64,000 nt of DNA from Fusibacter ferrireducens (GTDB lineage: Bacteria > Bacillota > Clostridia > Peptostreptococcales > Acidaminobacteraceae): NCBI RefSeq assembly GCF_015352425.1, contig NZ_JADKNH010000001.1, forward strand, positions 345,376-409,375, given 5' to 3'. The position numbers and the translations under genes were made by a program. Of the stretch, positions 1 through 10,288 are shown in pieces. The notes below the pieces were generated by a model, which was given only the letters and a program-made list of their open reading frames with translations, was not told the DNA's origin and searched no databases. The stretch's first letter is position 1, and each line of letters starts with the position of its first letter.

Positions 1-100
1 TGTGAAGAGGCATGTTCAACCTCAAACAGCGTCAGCGAAAATCGTTTTGAGACATCGGGAGATGACTCAAATGTTGTTGTATGCAAGATTGGCCGATGAC
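1..100 (+). repeat. Dispersed structured repeat, copy A (cut by window start)
   Basis: This copy matches the unit tandemly repeated at 37544-37945, sharing CCTCAAACAGCGTCAGC and the distal ATGTTGTTGTATGCAAGATT. A hairpin is formed by TTGAGACAT (47-55) and ATGACTCAA (62-70). Relative to the array, one G-C pair has become A-T on both sides, and one pair is an A-A mismatch. From about 84 a second unit begins (CAAGATT) and degrades within 15 bases. The left end lies outside the window. Confidence 0.8.
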
Positions 101-144
101 AATTAAAGATCATGATAAAAAGTTTTATGAAAAGAGGGGTTAAT

Positions 145-630
145 ATGATTAGAAAAGTGGAAACATCTGATGCAGCAGTGATTTGCGAGATATACAATTA
201 TTATGTTCTAAATAGCATCTCTACTTTTGAAGAGGATGCTATTTCAATTGAAGGTATGATTGAAAGGATAAACAAGGTAAAGGCATTAGGTCTACCTTGG
301 CATGTCTATGAGGAAGAGGGCAAAGTTATTGGCTACGCGTATGCAACGAAATGGAAAGAACGTTCTGCATATCGCTTTTCGATTGAAACCTCTGTTTACG
401 TAGATCGGCATCATGCGGGGAAGGGGATAGGCTCAAAATTATATGAAGTAATTATAAGTCAACTTAGAGAGAGCGGCTATCATTCCATTATTACGGGTGT
501 GTCTCAACCCAATGAAAGCAGTCAAAAACTCCATGAAAAATTTGGATTTAAAAAAGTAGCTGTAATTAAAGAAGCCGGTTTTAAATTTAACCAATGGGTT
601 GATTTGACAAATTGGCAATTGTTCTTGTAA
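145..630 (+). CDS. GNAT family N-acetyltransferase (phosphinothricin acetyltransferase-like)
   Basis: A 161-residue single-domain GNAT protein expected to transfer an acetyl group from acetyl-CoA to a small amine. The fold is visible as an N-terminal strand/helix (IRKVETSDAAVICEIYNYYV), a central strand with VYVDRHHAGKGIGSKLYE carrying the acetyl-CoA loop, and C-terminal SSQKLHEKFGFKK. This arrangement is typical of the Pat/Bar/YwnH group. The ATG at 145 follows AAAGAGGGG; an upstream in-frame ATG at 112 lacks a comparable site. Substrate cannot be inferred. It lies directly downstream of repeat copy A and stands alone. Confidence 0.85.
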   Translation: MIRKVETSDAAVICEIYNYYVLNSISTFEEDAISIEGMIERINKVKALGLPWHVYEEEGKVIGYAYATKWKERSAYRFSIETSVYVDRHHAGKGIGSKLYEVIISQLRESGYHSIITGVSQPNESSQKLHEKFGFKKVAVIKEAGFKFNQWVDLTNWQLFL

Positions 631-669
631 TCATGTGAAGACGCAGCATGATTCTGATGAAATAAAGCG

Positions 670-1872
670 TCATTTAGTCATGTTAACTTGGGTACAGTCA
701 TTAAAAGTTGCAAATTTTTTTAGACTCCCTCTTAGATTTTTCTTAAATTCTCGATCTGGTTTGAAGGTTTTTTCATACCAGATTTTTTTTACGTCTAAGG
801 TTCTATCTTTTTTATTATTGACCATTTCAATGCGACCAATCAAAGCATCTTTGTAAAGAATGGGGAGCACATAATAGCCAAATTTTCGATCTGTAGAGGG
901 TGTATAGATCTCCCACTTGTATTCAAAGTTAAATAGAGCTTTAATTAAATTGCGATCCCATAATAAATTGTCCAAAGGCGCTAAAAAAGAAACGCGCGGC
1001 AAAAGTGTTTCGGTCCAATTCGAATTTTTAAAAGTTTCAAGGCACGATTCCAGCAAAAGGCGGTCTTGCTCTAACGCATAGAGCGGCATTTCAACGCCGT
1101 CGACTGCAACTTCGATGACTTGCTTTGAGTTTATAAGTGACTGAAAGGCATGATTTCTTTGGGCGGCTTTCATCTCGTCGATGCCAAGCCAAGCATCAGA
1201 AGCCTTGTTCCAAAGCATGCCGACGGCACCGATGCGTCTCAGAATGTGCCATTCAATTTGATCTTGCCGAGTTCTGTTTGGATTGGGACAGTTGAGAATC
1301 TCCTGATCGATAAAATCTTTTGCAAGAGCATAGTACTTTATAGTGCCTTTCTTGTGGTGTATCACGAGTTCTCCCCTAAAATAAAGTGTTTCAAGTGTTG
1401 CTCTTCCAAGTGAAGTAGCGTTCCAGAACCAATTTACTTTTTCGCTTAAATGAATATCCTTTGAACAGGCAAATGTATTTTGGTGTATGTAGTAGAGCAC
1501 ATCGTCAATGACGCGATCAATTGCTTCACGGCTGAGAGAAACCTTTTGATAAGAGGCTCTTTTAGAGTCAAAATGAGGCCAGTCCTCAACGGCAAAGATG
1601 GAGAGATTTTTATCAAAGTAGTCGATAAGCGCTCTTTCTTCATAGAGCAATTCTGAGAGCATTGACTTTTTAAAGTGCTCTATCCTTGACTGTAATACGA
1701 GTTCTGGATTTTTGCCGCAGATGTCGATTGGGTCAAACTGAATACATCCAACTTGTCTGATAAAACTCAGGATGCCCTCTTTACCTGTAAATTTAAAGTC
1801 ATTGATCAGACCGTGTTTTCTTAACATAAAATAGCGTGCTTGTTGGACGGTTAAATGATATTCTGGTTTCAT
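670..1872 (-). CDS. Winged-helix DNA-binding protein, YcaQ/AlkX-like
   Basis: A 400-residue protein of the COG3214 winged-helix family, whose characterised members (E. coli YcaQ/AlkX, Streptomyces AlkZ) are DNA glycosylases acting on interstrand crosslinks or bulky alkylation. Supporting segments are the N-terminal LTVQQARYFMLRKHGL, the QFDPIDI motif near residue 47, and the family-typical LPRVSFLAPLDNLLWDRNLI near residue 290 followed by YEWKYE-like sequence and a late YYVLPILY. Length fits the family. The ATG is preceded by GAGGTG. It converges on the GNAT gene at 145-630. Glycosylase activity is inferred from family only. Confidence 0.8.
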   Translation of the reverse strand: MKPEYHLTVQQARYFMLRKHGLINDFKFTGKEGILSFIRQVGCIQFDPIDICGKNPELVLQSRIEHFKKSMLSELLYEERALIDYFDKNLSIFAVEDWPHFDSKRASYQKVSLSREAIDRVIDDVLYYIHQNTFACSKDIHLSEKVNWFWNATSLGRATLETLYFRGELVIHHKKGTIKYYALAKDFIDQEILNCPNPNRTRQDQIEWHILRRIGAVGMLWNKASDAWLGIDEMKAAQRNHAFQSLINSKQVIEVAVDGVEMPLYALEQDRLLLESCLETFKNSNWTETLLPRVSFLAPLDNLLWDRNLIKALFNFEYKWEIYTPSTDRKFGYYVLPILYKDALIGRIEMVNNKKDRTLDVKKIWYEKTFKPDREFKKNLRGSLKKFATFNDCTQVNMTK

Positions 1873-1963
1873 AAGTCACCTCGCTATTTAAATAATACCA
1901 AACAAACGTTCTGGCGTCAAATGTTACGAATGGATTAAATTCACATTCTTTTTATAGTTGGCA

Positions 1964-1992
1964 TTGACTGGGTTAAGATTCTATTTTATACT
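1964..1992 (+). promoter_or_regulatory. Sigma-70-type promoter for the ABC-F gene leader
   Basis: TTGACT (1964-1969), a 17-base spacer and TATACT (1987-1992). Transcription would start near 2000, nearly 400 bases before the ABC-F start codon, leaving a long leader with a tiny ORF and terminator. Confidence 0.7.
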
Positions 1993-2032
1993 TTAGAGAG
2001 TCACTTTTAAAGATTTTAATAAGGAGAGTACA

Positions 2033-2041
2033 ATGAAGTAA
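2033..2041 (+). other. Two-codon upstream ORF (Met-Lys-stop) in the ABC-F leader
   Basis: ATG AAG TAA preceded by a perfect AAGGAG (2021-2026) at 6-base spacing. It is too short to make a functional peptide and probably serves as a ribosome sensor: a drug-stalled ribosome here would cover the 5' arm of the following stem (GTTCTTAG near 2042, pairing with CTGAGAAC near 2137) and could alter leader folding. Leader ORFs of this kind are known upstream of antibiotic-resistance ABC-F genes; that this one works so is inference. Confidence 0.5.
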
Positions 2042-2228
2042 GTTCTTAGTAATGAGAGTTTAATGTCAATATGGAAATGATATTTTGCGTATGACAGGAG
2101 AATAATAATTATTCTTTCAAGTAGACTTTTTTTGTGCTGAGAACATTCATGACTGCTTTCAAATATGATTTAAAGGACAACGCTTTAGTGTTGTTTTCTT
2201 GCTGTTATTTGCTTACTTACGTAGGATA

Positions 2229-2265
2229 GGCTGTTCATTGAGTTCGTTCAATGCACAGCCTTTTT
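2229..2265 (+). terminator. Intrinsic terminator/attenuator upstream of the ABC-F gene
   Basis: GGCTGTTCATTGA and TCAATGCACAGCC form a 13-bp stem with one mismatch, followed by TTTTT. It lies between the promoter at 1964 and the ABC-F start, so it can only serve as a conditional attenuator for this transcript. A second weaker hairpin (ACAACGCT/AGTGTTGT, 2177-2194) with a short T-rich tail precedes it. Confidence 0.7.
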
Positions 2266-2388
2266 GTGTATCTTGAACTTAAACTGAATGTGATATGGAT
2301 GTATTTTAATCTTTTTAAACGTTTAGATGTCTTCTGTAATCGTATTGAGTGTTGAGTTTTGGAGCAACATTATGTGAGGAGTGATCGT

Positions 2389-3888
2389 ATGACAATATTA
2401 ACTTGTAAAAATTTAAATAAAGCCTATGGCTATAAATCTGTTCTTGAAGCAATTAATATAGAATTATTTTATGGAGAACGAGTGGGGATTGTCGGTGAAA
2501 ATGGTGCGGGCAAGACGACGCTAATTCAATTGATTTCAGGTAAGCTCAAAGCGGATTCAGGTACGGTTGAGTGGCATGATCGTGGGGTCACAGTGGGCCT
2601 CTTAACTCAATCTAGCACATACGAATTTTTAAATATCGATGTACCAGAGCTTAATAGCACCTATTTTGAAATTGAAAGCAAACTGAAAATTGACCTTGTG
2701 TCAGAAAAAGAAATGAGTGGTGGAGAGCGCACAAAAGTGGCACTTGCAAAAATATGGGCCACAGAGCCCAATGTACTCATATTGGATGAGCCCACGAATC
2801 ATTTGGATTATAATGGCATAGATTGGCTCATAAATGAAGTCCATTATTTTCCCGGTACAGTGATTGTGATCTCACATGACCGCTATTTTCTCGATCAGAT
2901 ATGCACAAAGATCATAGAAATTGAAAATGGTACTTCAACTTCTTATGAAGGCAATTATTCTCAATATGTTAGCTTAAAATCTGATCACATTAAGGCGCAG
3001 CGTAATGCTTATGCGGTTCAAGAATCTTATAAAAAGCAAATTCAAGCGGATATTAGACAGCTTAAAACTTGGTCTGATAAGGCACATAGAGATGCCACCA
3101 AGAAGCAAAGAAATGGCATGGGGAAAAAAGAACACTTTAGAGCAAAAGCTAAAAAAAAGGATAAGCAGATTAAATCCAGAATAAAGAGACTCGAAAAAAT
3201 AGAGATAGAAGGCATTGAGAAACCCAGAGCAGATAGAGAGATTGTGATGCATTTTAAAGATGCCGGTGCAAGGGGGAAAAACATTATAGAAGCCAAGAAT
3301 ATTTCCAAAAGTTTTGGAGATAAAATACTTTTTAAACCAAGTGACTTCTACATGACACGTGGTGAACGGATCGGTATCTTAGGTAATAACGGTTGTGGGA
3401 AGACAACACTTGTGCGACTTATAATGAAGCAACTGACACTGGATTCGGGAGAATTGCTTATGAGTCCTGCTTTGAAGATCGCCTATATGGATCAGTATGC
3501 CATTGATACTTCTCCTGAAGAGACCATTCAGTCTTATTTTGATCTTTATGACCGAGCAGCTCTCGTGGATTTATCGAATAAACTCTACCAACTGGGATTT
3601 AAATCGCTGGATTTGAATCACAAAGTGACCTCTTGCAGCTTTGGTGAACAAACAAAACTCAAACTTTTAAAATTATTATTGGGGACATATGATCTTCTGA
3701 TATTGGATGAACCCACAAATCATATGGATCTGAAGAGTAAGGAAACTTTTGAAACTGCACTTGCTCAATACAATGGAACGATTCTATTGATAACGCATGA
3801 TCGCTATCTTATGGAAAAAATTTGTAATGGCTATCTCGTCTTTGAAGCAGATCAAATTTTACGTCGGGAAATTAGATTGGCAGATTAA
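2389..3888 (+). CDS. ABC-F family ribosome-protection ATPase (antibiotic resistance type)
   Basis: A 499-residue soluble protein with two ABC ATPase domains and no membrane segments, the ABC-F layout. Domain 1 has Walker A GENGAGKTT, signature MSGGERTKVALAK and Walker B VLILDEPTNHLD. A long Lys/Arg-rich linker follows (about residues 185-290), then domain 2 with GNNGCGKTT, a degenerate signature SFGEQTKLK and LLILDEPTNHMD. ABC-F resistance proteins (Vga, Lsa, VmlR) use the linker to dislodge lincosamides, streptogramin A or pleuromutilins from the ribosome. The ATG at 2389 follows GAGGAGTG; an in-frame ATG at 2359 lacks a good site. The attenuator leader favours a resistance role over a housekeeping (Uup/EttA) one. 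Drug spectrum unknown. Confidence 0.85.
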   Translation: MTILTCKNLNKAYGYKSVLEAINIELFYGERVGIVGENGAGKTTLIQLISGKLKADSGTVEWHDRGVTVGLLTQSSTYEFLNIDVPELNSTYFEIESKLKIDLVSEKEMSGGERTKVALAKIWATEPNVLILDEPTNHLDYNGIDWLINEVHYFPGTVIVISHDRYFLDQICTKIIEIENGTSTSYEGNYSQYVSLKSDHIKAQRNAYAVQESYKKQIQADIRQLKTWSDKAHRDATKKQRNGMGKKEHFRAKAKKKDKQIKSRIKRLEKIEIEGIEKPRADREIVMHFKDAGARGKNIIEAKNISKSFGDKILFKPSDFYMTRGERIGILGNNGCGKTTLVRLIMKQLTLDSGELLMSPALKIAYMDQYAIDTSPEETIQSYFDLYDRAALVDLSNKLYQLGFKSLDLNHKVTSCSFGEQTKLKLLKLLLGTYDLLILDEPTNHMDLKSKETFETALAQYNGTILLITHDRYLMEKICNGYLVFEADQILRREIRLAD

Positions 3889-4039
3889 AGCTTCTGTTTT
3901 GAGATGCATTGTATGTTGTAAGTCAAACAGTTCTATGATTCAGTGGAAAAGAATTATAGGTTAAAGCGCATAGTCCTTATAAAGAAGGTGCATAAGCGTA
4001 TTGTGCATGTGTGGAAAAAATAATAGAATAAAGTTATGA

Positions 4040-5575
<1,536 letters not shown>

Positions 5576-5645
5576 TTAATTTCTCTTTTACAATGCAATT
5601 AAATAGGATTTAGTGAAGTGGATAGAAAATTAATGACAAGAGCAT

Positions 5646-5696
5646 GAAAGTCATCACAATAGAGCCTTAGAACAGGTTTATTTGTGATGGCTTTTT
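5646..5696 (+). terminator. Possible terminator between glpK and the downstream flavoprotein gene
   Basis: GTCATCACAA and TTGTGATGGC pair (one G-U) across a roughly 22-base loop and are followed by TTTTT. It would reduce read-through from glpK into the gene at 5736. Confidence 0.5.
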
Positions 5697-5735
5697 GATA
5701 CCATGAGTGGCAGAATTTAAGGAGGCTTTTGATCA

Positions 5736-7175
5736 ATGTATGATGTAGTGGTTATAGGCGCTGGTGTGATTGGTACAGCAGTTGCGAGAGAACTTATGAA
5801 ATTCGATATCAAAGTGATGGTGCTAGAGAGAGAAAACGATGTTGCCTGTGGTACAACTAAGGCCAATAGTGCTATTGTTCATGCTGGATACGATGCGCCA
5901 TATGGTACTCTCAAAGGTAAATTCAACGCATGGGGCAATCGAATCTTTGGCGAGGTATGTGAAACACTCAATGTGCCATTCAAACGCATAGGGTCACTGG
6001 TCTGTGCATTTTCTGAAGAGGATTTAGCGACACTTGAAGCCCTGAAACACAATGGGGAACTGCTAGGCATTTCAAATCTTGAGATCGTAGACCAGTTATC
6101 GCTGAGAGCGATGGAACCCAATGTCAGTGATGATGCTGTGGCAGCGCTTTATGCGCCTACGGCAGGCATTACAGAACCTTGGGAATTGGCGATTGCATAT
6201 ATGGAAAATGCAATGGATAATGGTGCCGAATTAAAACTGAATTTTGAAGTTAAAACCATTGAAAAGAAATGTGATCATTACATAATTTCAGATGGCAATA
6301 CATTGGTTGAAGCCAAGTATGTTGTCAATGCAGCAGGTGTCTATGCAGATCAGATATACCACATGGTTTGTGATGTGCCGGAGTTCACCATAACGCCGAG
6401 AAGAGGTCAGTACTTTTTACTGGACAAGTCAGCAAAAGATCATGTGAGGCGAATCATTTTTCCATGCCCATCCAACAAGGGCAAGGGGACTTTGGTACTT
6501 CCAACCGTCAATGGGAATATTCTCATTGGCCCAGATTCAGAGGATCTTGAAATTTCACAAAAGGAGGCAACTGAAACAACTTTAGAACGTCTGAATTTAG
6601 TGAAACAACTTGCGAATCACTTAATCAAAGATATACCCTTTAGCGAGAATATAACAACCTTTTCAGGGTTAAGGGCAGAACCTTCAACGGATGATTTTAT
6701 CATAGGATTTAGCCAAGTGGATGGTTTTTATAATATTGCTGGGATGAAATCTCCAGGGTTATCCAGTGCTCCAGCAATAGGTATATATGTAGCTGATGAA
6801 ATATCTGGCGTGTTAAATGCTGCAAGGCGAACGAGGTTTGAACCCAAGAGAAGCATAAGAATCCAATTTGAGCATCTAAATGACCTTCAAAAAAAGGCGT
6901 TAATAGAGCGTAACCCTGCATATGGTCGTGTGATCTGTAGATGTGAGATGATTACCGAAGGTGAAATTTTGGATGCAATTCACAGAAATTGTGGCGGGAC
7001 CACGCTAAATGGCATTAAGAGACGCGTTAGACCGGGTGCTGGGAGATGTCAAGGTGGCTTTTGTGGTCCTAGAGTTGTGGAGATTTTAGCAAGAGAACTT
7101 GGCTGTGCAATGGAATCCGTTTGCCAAGAGGGGCAATCCTCTTATATTCTCGTTGGAAAGACCAAATCGTTGTAG
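5736..7175 (+). CDS. FAD-dependent glycerol-3-phosphate dehydrogenase-type oxidoreductase with BFD-like 2Fe-2S domain
   Basis: A 479-residue GlpA-like protein. The N-terminus has the FAD-binding GAGVIGTAVARELMKFDIKVMVLER dinucleotide fold and a DAO-type domain (residues about 1-365) ending in GMKSPGLSSAPAIG. A C-terminal BFD-like domain carries cysteines in VICRCEMITEGEI and GAGRCQGGFCGP, likely ligating a 2Fe-2S cluster. It probably oxidises glycerol 3-phosphate to dihydroxyacetone phosphate and passes electrons to the products of the next two genes. This trio is common in anaerobes such as Thermotoga and clostridia. Start ATG follows AAGGAGG. Confidence 0.85.
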   Translation: MYDVVVIGAGVIGTAVARELMKFDIKVMVLERENDVACGTTKANSAIVHAGYDAPYGTLKGKFNAWGNRIFGEVCETLNVPFKRIGSLVCAFSEEDLATLEALKHNGELLGISNLEIVDQLSLRAMEPNVSDDAVAALYAPTAGITEPWELAIAYMENAMDNGAELKLNFEVKTIEKKCDHYIISDGNTLVEAKYVVNAAGVYADQIYHMVCDVPEFTITPRRGQYFLLDKSAKDHVRRIIFPCPSNKGKGTLVLPTVNGNILIGPDSEDLEISQKEATETTLERLNLVKQLANHLIKDIPFSENITTFSGLRAEPSTDDFIIGFSQVDGFYNIAGMKSPGLSSAPAIGIYVADEISGVLNAARRTRFEPKRSIRIQFEHLNDLQKKALIERNPAYGRVICRCEMITEGEILDAIHRNCGGTTLNGIKRRVRPGAGRCQGGFCGPRVVEILARELGCAMESVCQEGQSSYILVGKTKSL

Positions 7176-7186
7176 GAGGATTTATC

Positions 7187-8488
7187 ATGAATTATGATAT
7201 TGTCATCATTGGCGGCGGTCCAGCAGGGCTTGCAAGTGCCATTGAAGCGCATAAAAAAGGTGTTGAGAATATACTGATTATTGAAAGAGACCGTGAACTT
7301 GGAGGGATATTACAGCAGTGTATTCACAATGGGTTTGGGCTTCACATCTTTAGAGAAGAACTCACAGGTCCAGAGTACGCTGAGCGCTTTATTGAAGTGG
7401 TTGAGACAACGGGCATTGAATATAAATTGAATACTATGGTCCTTGAAATCGATACAGATAAAAGGATCAAGGCGATGAATGAAACAGATGGTTTTATGAT
7501 CATTCATGCGAAAGCCATTATTCTTGCTATGGGGTGTAGAGAACGTACGCGTGGTGCCCTTGCAATCCCAGGGACAAGACCAGCAGGGATTTTCAGTGCA
7601 GGTACGGCTCAACGATATCTCAATATAGAAGGTTATATGGTGGGAAAAAGAGTGGTCATATTGGGTTCGGGAGATATTGGGCTCATCATGGCGAGACGCC
7701 TGACGCTCGAAGGTGCTCAAGTGCTTGCGGTGGCAGAAGTCATGCCCTATTCAGGTGGATTGACCCGAAATATTGTTCAATGTTTAAATGATTTTGACAT
7801 TCCGCTTCTTTTGAGTCATACTGTAACGGCTATTAAAGGCAGAGACCGAGTGTCTTCTGTGGTGATTTCAAAGGTAGATGCACATATGAAACCCGTCGTG
7901 GGGACAGAAGTTGAATATTCATGCGATGCGTTACTTTTATCCGTAGGACTCATTCCTGAAAATGAACTGTCAAGGCAAGCAAGAATTGAAATAGATCCGA
8001 GAACTCGTGGTCCTATTGTCAATGATGCCATGGAAACGACTATTCAGGGTATTTTCGCCTGTGGAAACGTCGTTCATGTGCATGATCTCGTGGACTTTGT
8101 AACGGCTGAAAGTATTCGTGCAGGCACAAGCGCAGCTAAATGTGTAATTGAATCACACAAAAATATAAGTGCAACACATGAAAAGGTAATTGAATCACAC
8201 AAGAAAAAAATGAATTCAATTCACATCTGTTCTAAAGCAGGCATCGCTTACGTTGTGCCTCAAAGCATTTGCCACGAAAATTTAGAGGATCAATTTAGCC
8301 TCTTTCTACGTGTTAAGGCGGTTTATCACAATGCTCAAATTGTGGTTAAAGCGGATGGCGTGACCATTAAAGCGTTTAAAAAGAATCATTTAACGCCAGG
8401 AGAAATGGAAAATCTGATTTTAGAGAAGTCCTTATTAAATGAGACCATAAAGTCACTTACGGTGGAAGTGATCCAAGCGGAGGTATAA
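7187..8488 (+). CDS. NAD(P)/FAD-dependent oxidoreductase, GlpB-like partner
   Basis: A 433-residue pyridine nucleotide-disulphide oxidoreductase-type flavoprotein. It has two dinucleotide folds, IIGGGPAGLASAIEAHKKG at the N-terminus for FAD and VILGSGDIGLIMARRLTLEG near residue 160 for NAD(P), and a C-terminal FAD motif GIFACGNVVHVHDLVD. It likely transfers electrons from glycerol 3-phosphate oxidation to NAD or another carrier. The ATG at 7187 follows GTAGGAGG, 11 bases after the upstream stop; a longer frame starting at 7121 would overlap the upstream gene. The exact acceptor is unknown. Confidence 0.85.
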   Translation: MNYDIVIIGGGPAGLASAIEAHKKGVENILIIERDRELGGILQQCIHNGFGLHIFREELTGPEYAERFIEVVETTGIEYKLNTMVLEIDTDKRIKAMNETDGFMIIHAKAIILAMGCRERTRGALAIPGTRPAGIFSAGTAQRYLNIEGYMVGKRVVILGSGDIGLIMARRLTLEGAQVLAVAEVMPYSGGLTRNIVQCLNDFDIPLLLSHTVTAIKGRDRVSSVVISKVDAHMKPVVGTEVEYSCDALLLSVGLIPENELSRQARIEIDPRTRGPIVNDAMETTIQGIFACGNVVHVHDLVDFVTAESIRAGTSAAKCVIESHKNISATHEKVIESHKKKMNSIHICSKAGIAYVVPQSICHENLEDQFSLFLRVKAVYHNAQIVVKADGVTIKAFKKNHLTPGEMENLILEKSLLNETIKSLTVEVIQAEV

Positions 8489-8490
8489 TC

Positions 8491-8868
8491 ATGGAAGAGA
8501 GAGCACTCATATGTATCGTATGTCCCTTGGGATGTCACCTGACCGTGACAATAGAGGACTCAAAAATGAAGGTATTTGGCAATAAATGTTCCAGGGGCGA
8601 AGCTTACGCTAAAAAAGAATTGACAGCACCGACGAGAATGCTGACGACAACCATTAAAATCAAAAACGCCATGCTTGACAGATTGCCAGTTAAAACAGAA
8701 ATGCCCATTCCAAAAGAGAAGATTTTTCCATGCATGTCCATCCTGAATAAAGTGATTGTAGAGGCGCCAGTGAAGCGCGGTGATGTCGTCGTTGAAAATA
8801 TTTTGGATACGGGTGTAAATATTGTGGCAACTAGAACTCTAAGAATAAAAATAGATCGACAAGTGTAA
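8491..8868 (+). CDS. DUF1667 domain protein (glycerol-3-phosphate dehydrogenase accessory)
   Basis: A 125-residue protein matching the DUF1667/COG3862 pattern: CIVCPLGCHLTV near residue 8 and GNKCSRGEAYAKKE near residue 31, giving a four-cysteine set that could bind metal or an Fe-S cluster, then the conserved PTRMLTTTIKI and LPVKTEMPIPK. The family almost always follows GlpA/GlpB-type oxidoreductases and is presumed to be a third, electron-transferring subunit. Its start codon lies two bases after the preceding stop with GCGGAGG as ribosome site, so it is translationally linked. Confidence 0.85.
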   Translation: MEERALICIVCPLGCHLTVTIEDSKMKVFGNKCSRGEAYAKKELTAPTRMLTTTIKIKNAMLDRLPVKTEMPIPKEKIFPCMSILNKVIVEAPVKRGDVVVENILDTGVNIVATRTLRIKIDRQV

Positions 8869-9095
8869 AACAACTCAACTGTGAATGCGACCAATATCTA
8901 AATTGAGCCTATATAGGACGCTCTGTAAAACACTATATTGATAGTGATACCTTACAAAAGTGTAAGGCGTAAAACGTAAATAAATCACTTAAAACAGTGG
9001 ATTCATGGCGTGAAAAGTATTATACTTTAAAAGGTGTTTAGTTGTGTTCCTGCAATATGACATACACTGTATGTAGTAAATGAAGGAGTCAGAGA

Positions 9096-9923
9096 ATGAA
9101 TTTAGTCGAACTATTAAAAGTTGTAATACTCTCAATTGTTGAAGGCATTACAGAATGGTTGCCAATCAGTAGTACAGGACACATGTTGCTTGTGGACCAA
9201 TTTTTGAAAATCAATATGTCAGAGGCCTTTAAGGACATGTTTTTCATGGTGATACAGTTAGGCGCCATTATGGCAGTGGTTGTTATTTTTTGGGACAAAA
9301 TGTTTCCGTTTGATTTTAAGAATAAACCAGTCATAAAAAAAGAGATTTTTTCTATGTGGTTTAAAGTTGTGGCTGCTTGCATCCCAGGTGCTGTTGCAGT
9401 GTTTTTATTCGATGATTATGTCACGGCGCATTTTGAAACGCCCACGGTGATCGCTTCCATGTTGATTTTATACGGTGTCATATTTATTCTAGTAGAAAAT
9501 TGGAATAAGGGCAGAAAGCCTGTAATTAATGTGCTGGATGATATTACCTATAAAACTGCATTGCTCATTGGTCTCTTTCAAGTATTGTCCATTGTACCAG
9601 GCACATCACGTTCTGGGACAACGATTATAGGTGCTTTAGTCATAGGGGTGTCTAGAACAGCGGCAGCAGAATTCACTTTCTTTCTTGCTGTGCCGGCTAT
9701 GCTTGGTATGAGTGCCATTAAACTGATCAAGTTTGGCATACACTATACCACTGCAGAAATGCTAACGCTTGGTGTGGGGATGTTAGTTGCGTTTGCAGTC
9801 TCGATCATTGTCATTAAATTTTTAATGAAATACATTAAAAAACATGATTTTAAAGTATTTGGGTGGTATCGAATTATTTTAGGTGCAATTGTCATCGCCT
9901 ATTTTAGTATGGTACATATTTGA
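9096..9923 (+). CDS. uppP: Undecaprenyl-diphosphatase
   Basis: A 275-residue polytopic membrane enzyme of the BacA/UppP family that dephosphorylates undecaprenyl pyrophosphate to recycle the lipid carrier for wall synthesis and gives bacitracin tolerance. The two family motifs are visible: EGITEWLPISSTGHM near residue 14 and PGTSRSGTTIIGAL near residue 168. About seven or eight hydrophobic segments follow the usual layout. ATG preceded by GAAGGAG. It is a single gene with its own terminator at 9985. Confidence 0.96.
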   Translation: MNLVELLKVVILSIVEGITEWLPISSTGHMLLVDQFLKINMSEAFKDMFFMVIQLGAIMAVVVIFWDKMFPFDFKNKPVIKKEIFSMWFKVVAACIPGAVAVFLFDDYVTAHFETPTVIASMLILYGVIFILVENWNKGRKPVINVLDDITYKTALLIGLFQVLSIVPGTSRSGTTIIGALVIGVSRTAAAEFTFFLAVPAMLGMSAIKLIKFGIHYTTAEMLTLGVGMLVAFAVSIIVIKFLMKYIKKHDFKVFGWYRIILGAIVIAYFSMVHI

Positions 9924-9984
9924 GTATAGTAGGTTTTTAAAGTTAAAAAATTGACCTAGATCTAAATTTAAACGTAAAAATAGG

Positions 9985-10038
9985 AAAGCCTTTCAGAATC
10001 AGCGAGTTGTCCAATTGCTGAATTTGAAAGGCTTTTTT
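9985..10038 (+). terminator. Terminator of uppP
   Basis: AAAGCCTTTCAGAATCAGC pairs imperfectly with GCTGAATTTGAAAGGCTTT, giving a long stem followed by TTTTTT. Confidence 0.8.
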
Positions 10039-10131
10039 ATGTTGAAAAGAGCTGTGAGAACAGCTTGCTGTGGGATCGACCTAAAGCGAAAACCATAAAG
10101 AGCTTAGTGAATAAAAAGTGTGAGACTAGAT

Positions 10132-10160
10132 TTGACAGAAGATAAACGTTGGCGTATTAT
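10132..10160 (+). promoter_or_regulatory. Promoter of the flavoprotein/PadR operon
   Basis: TTGACA (10132-10137), 17-base spacer, TATTAT (10155-10160): a close match to the vegetative consensus. The predicted start falls inside the palindromic operator at 10163-10198. Confidence 0.75.
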
Positions 10161-10162
10161 AT

Positions 10163-10198
10163 TGATATATCGAATCGATATATCAGTACGATATATCA
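10163..10198. promoter_or_regulatory. Palindromic operator, probably for the PadR regulator
   Basis: GATATATCGA and its exact complement TCGATATATC flank a single A (10164-10184; the flanking T/A extend the dyad to 23 bases), and a third half-site GATATATCA lies at 10190-10198. It starts 3 bases after the -10 box and so covers the transcription start. The second gene of the operon encodes a PadR regulator, which makes autorepression the simplest reading. Confidence 0.7.
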
Positions 10199-10288
10199 GG
10201 TGAGGAAATACATAAAAATAGCATACAAAAACATCGTTTCTAGAGTGCATCATATAGACTGAAGTGGTTCAGATTAGGAGGTAATTCC

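Noticed and set aside
635-856. A 73-codon plus-strand frame downstream of the first GNAT gene.
   Set aside because: It lies antisense to the end of the YcaQ-like gene, which is clearly coding, and has no ribosome site.
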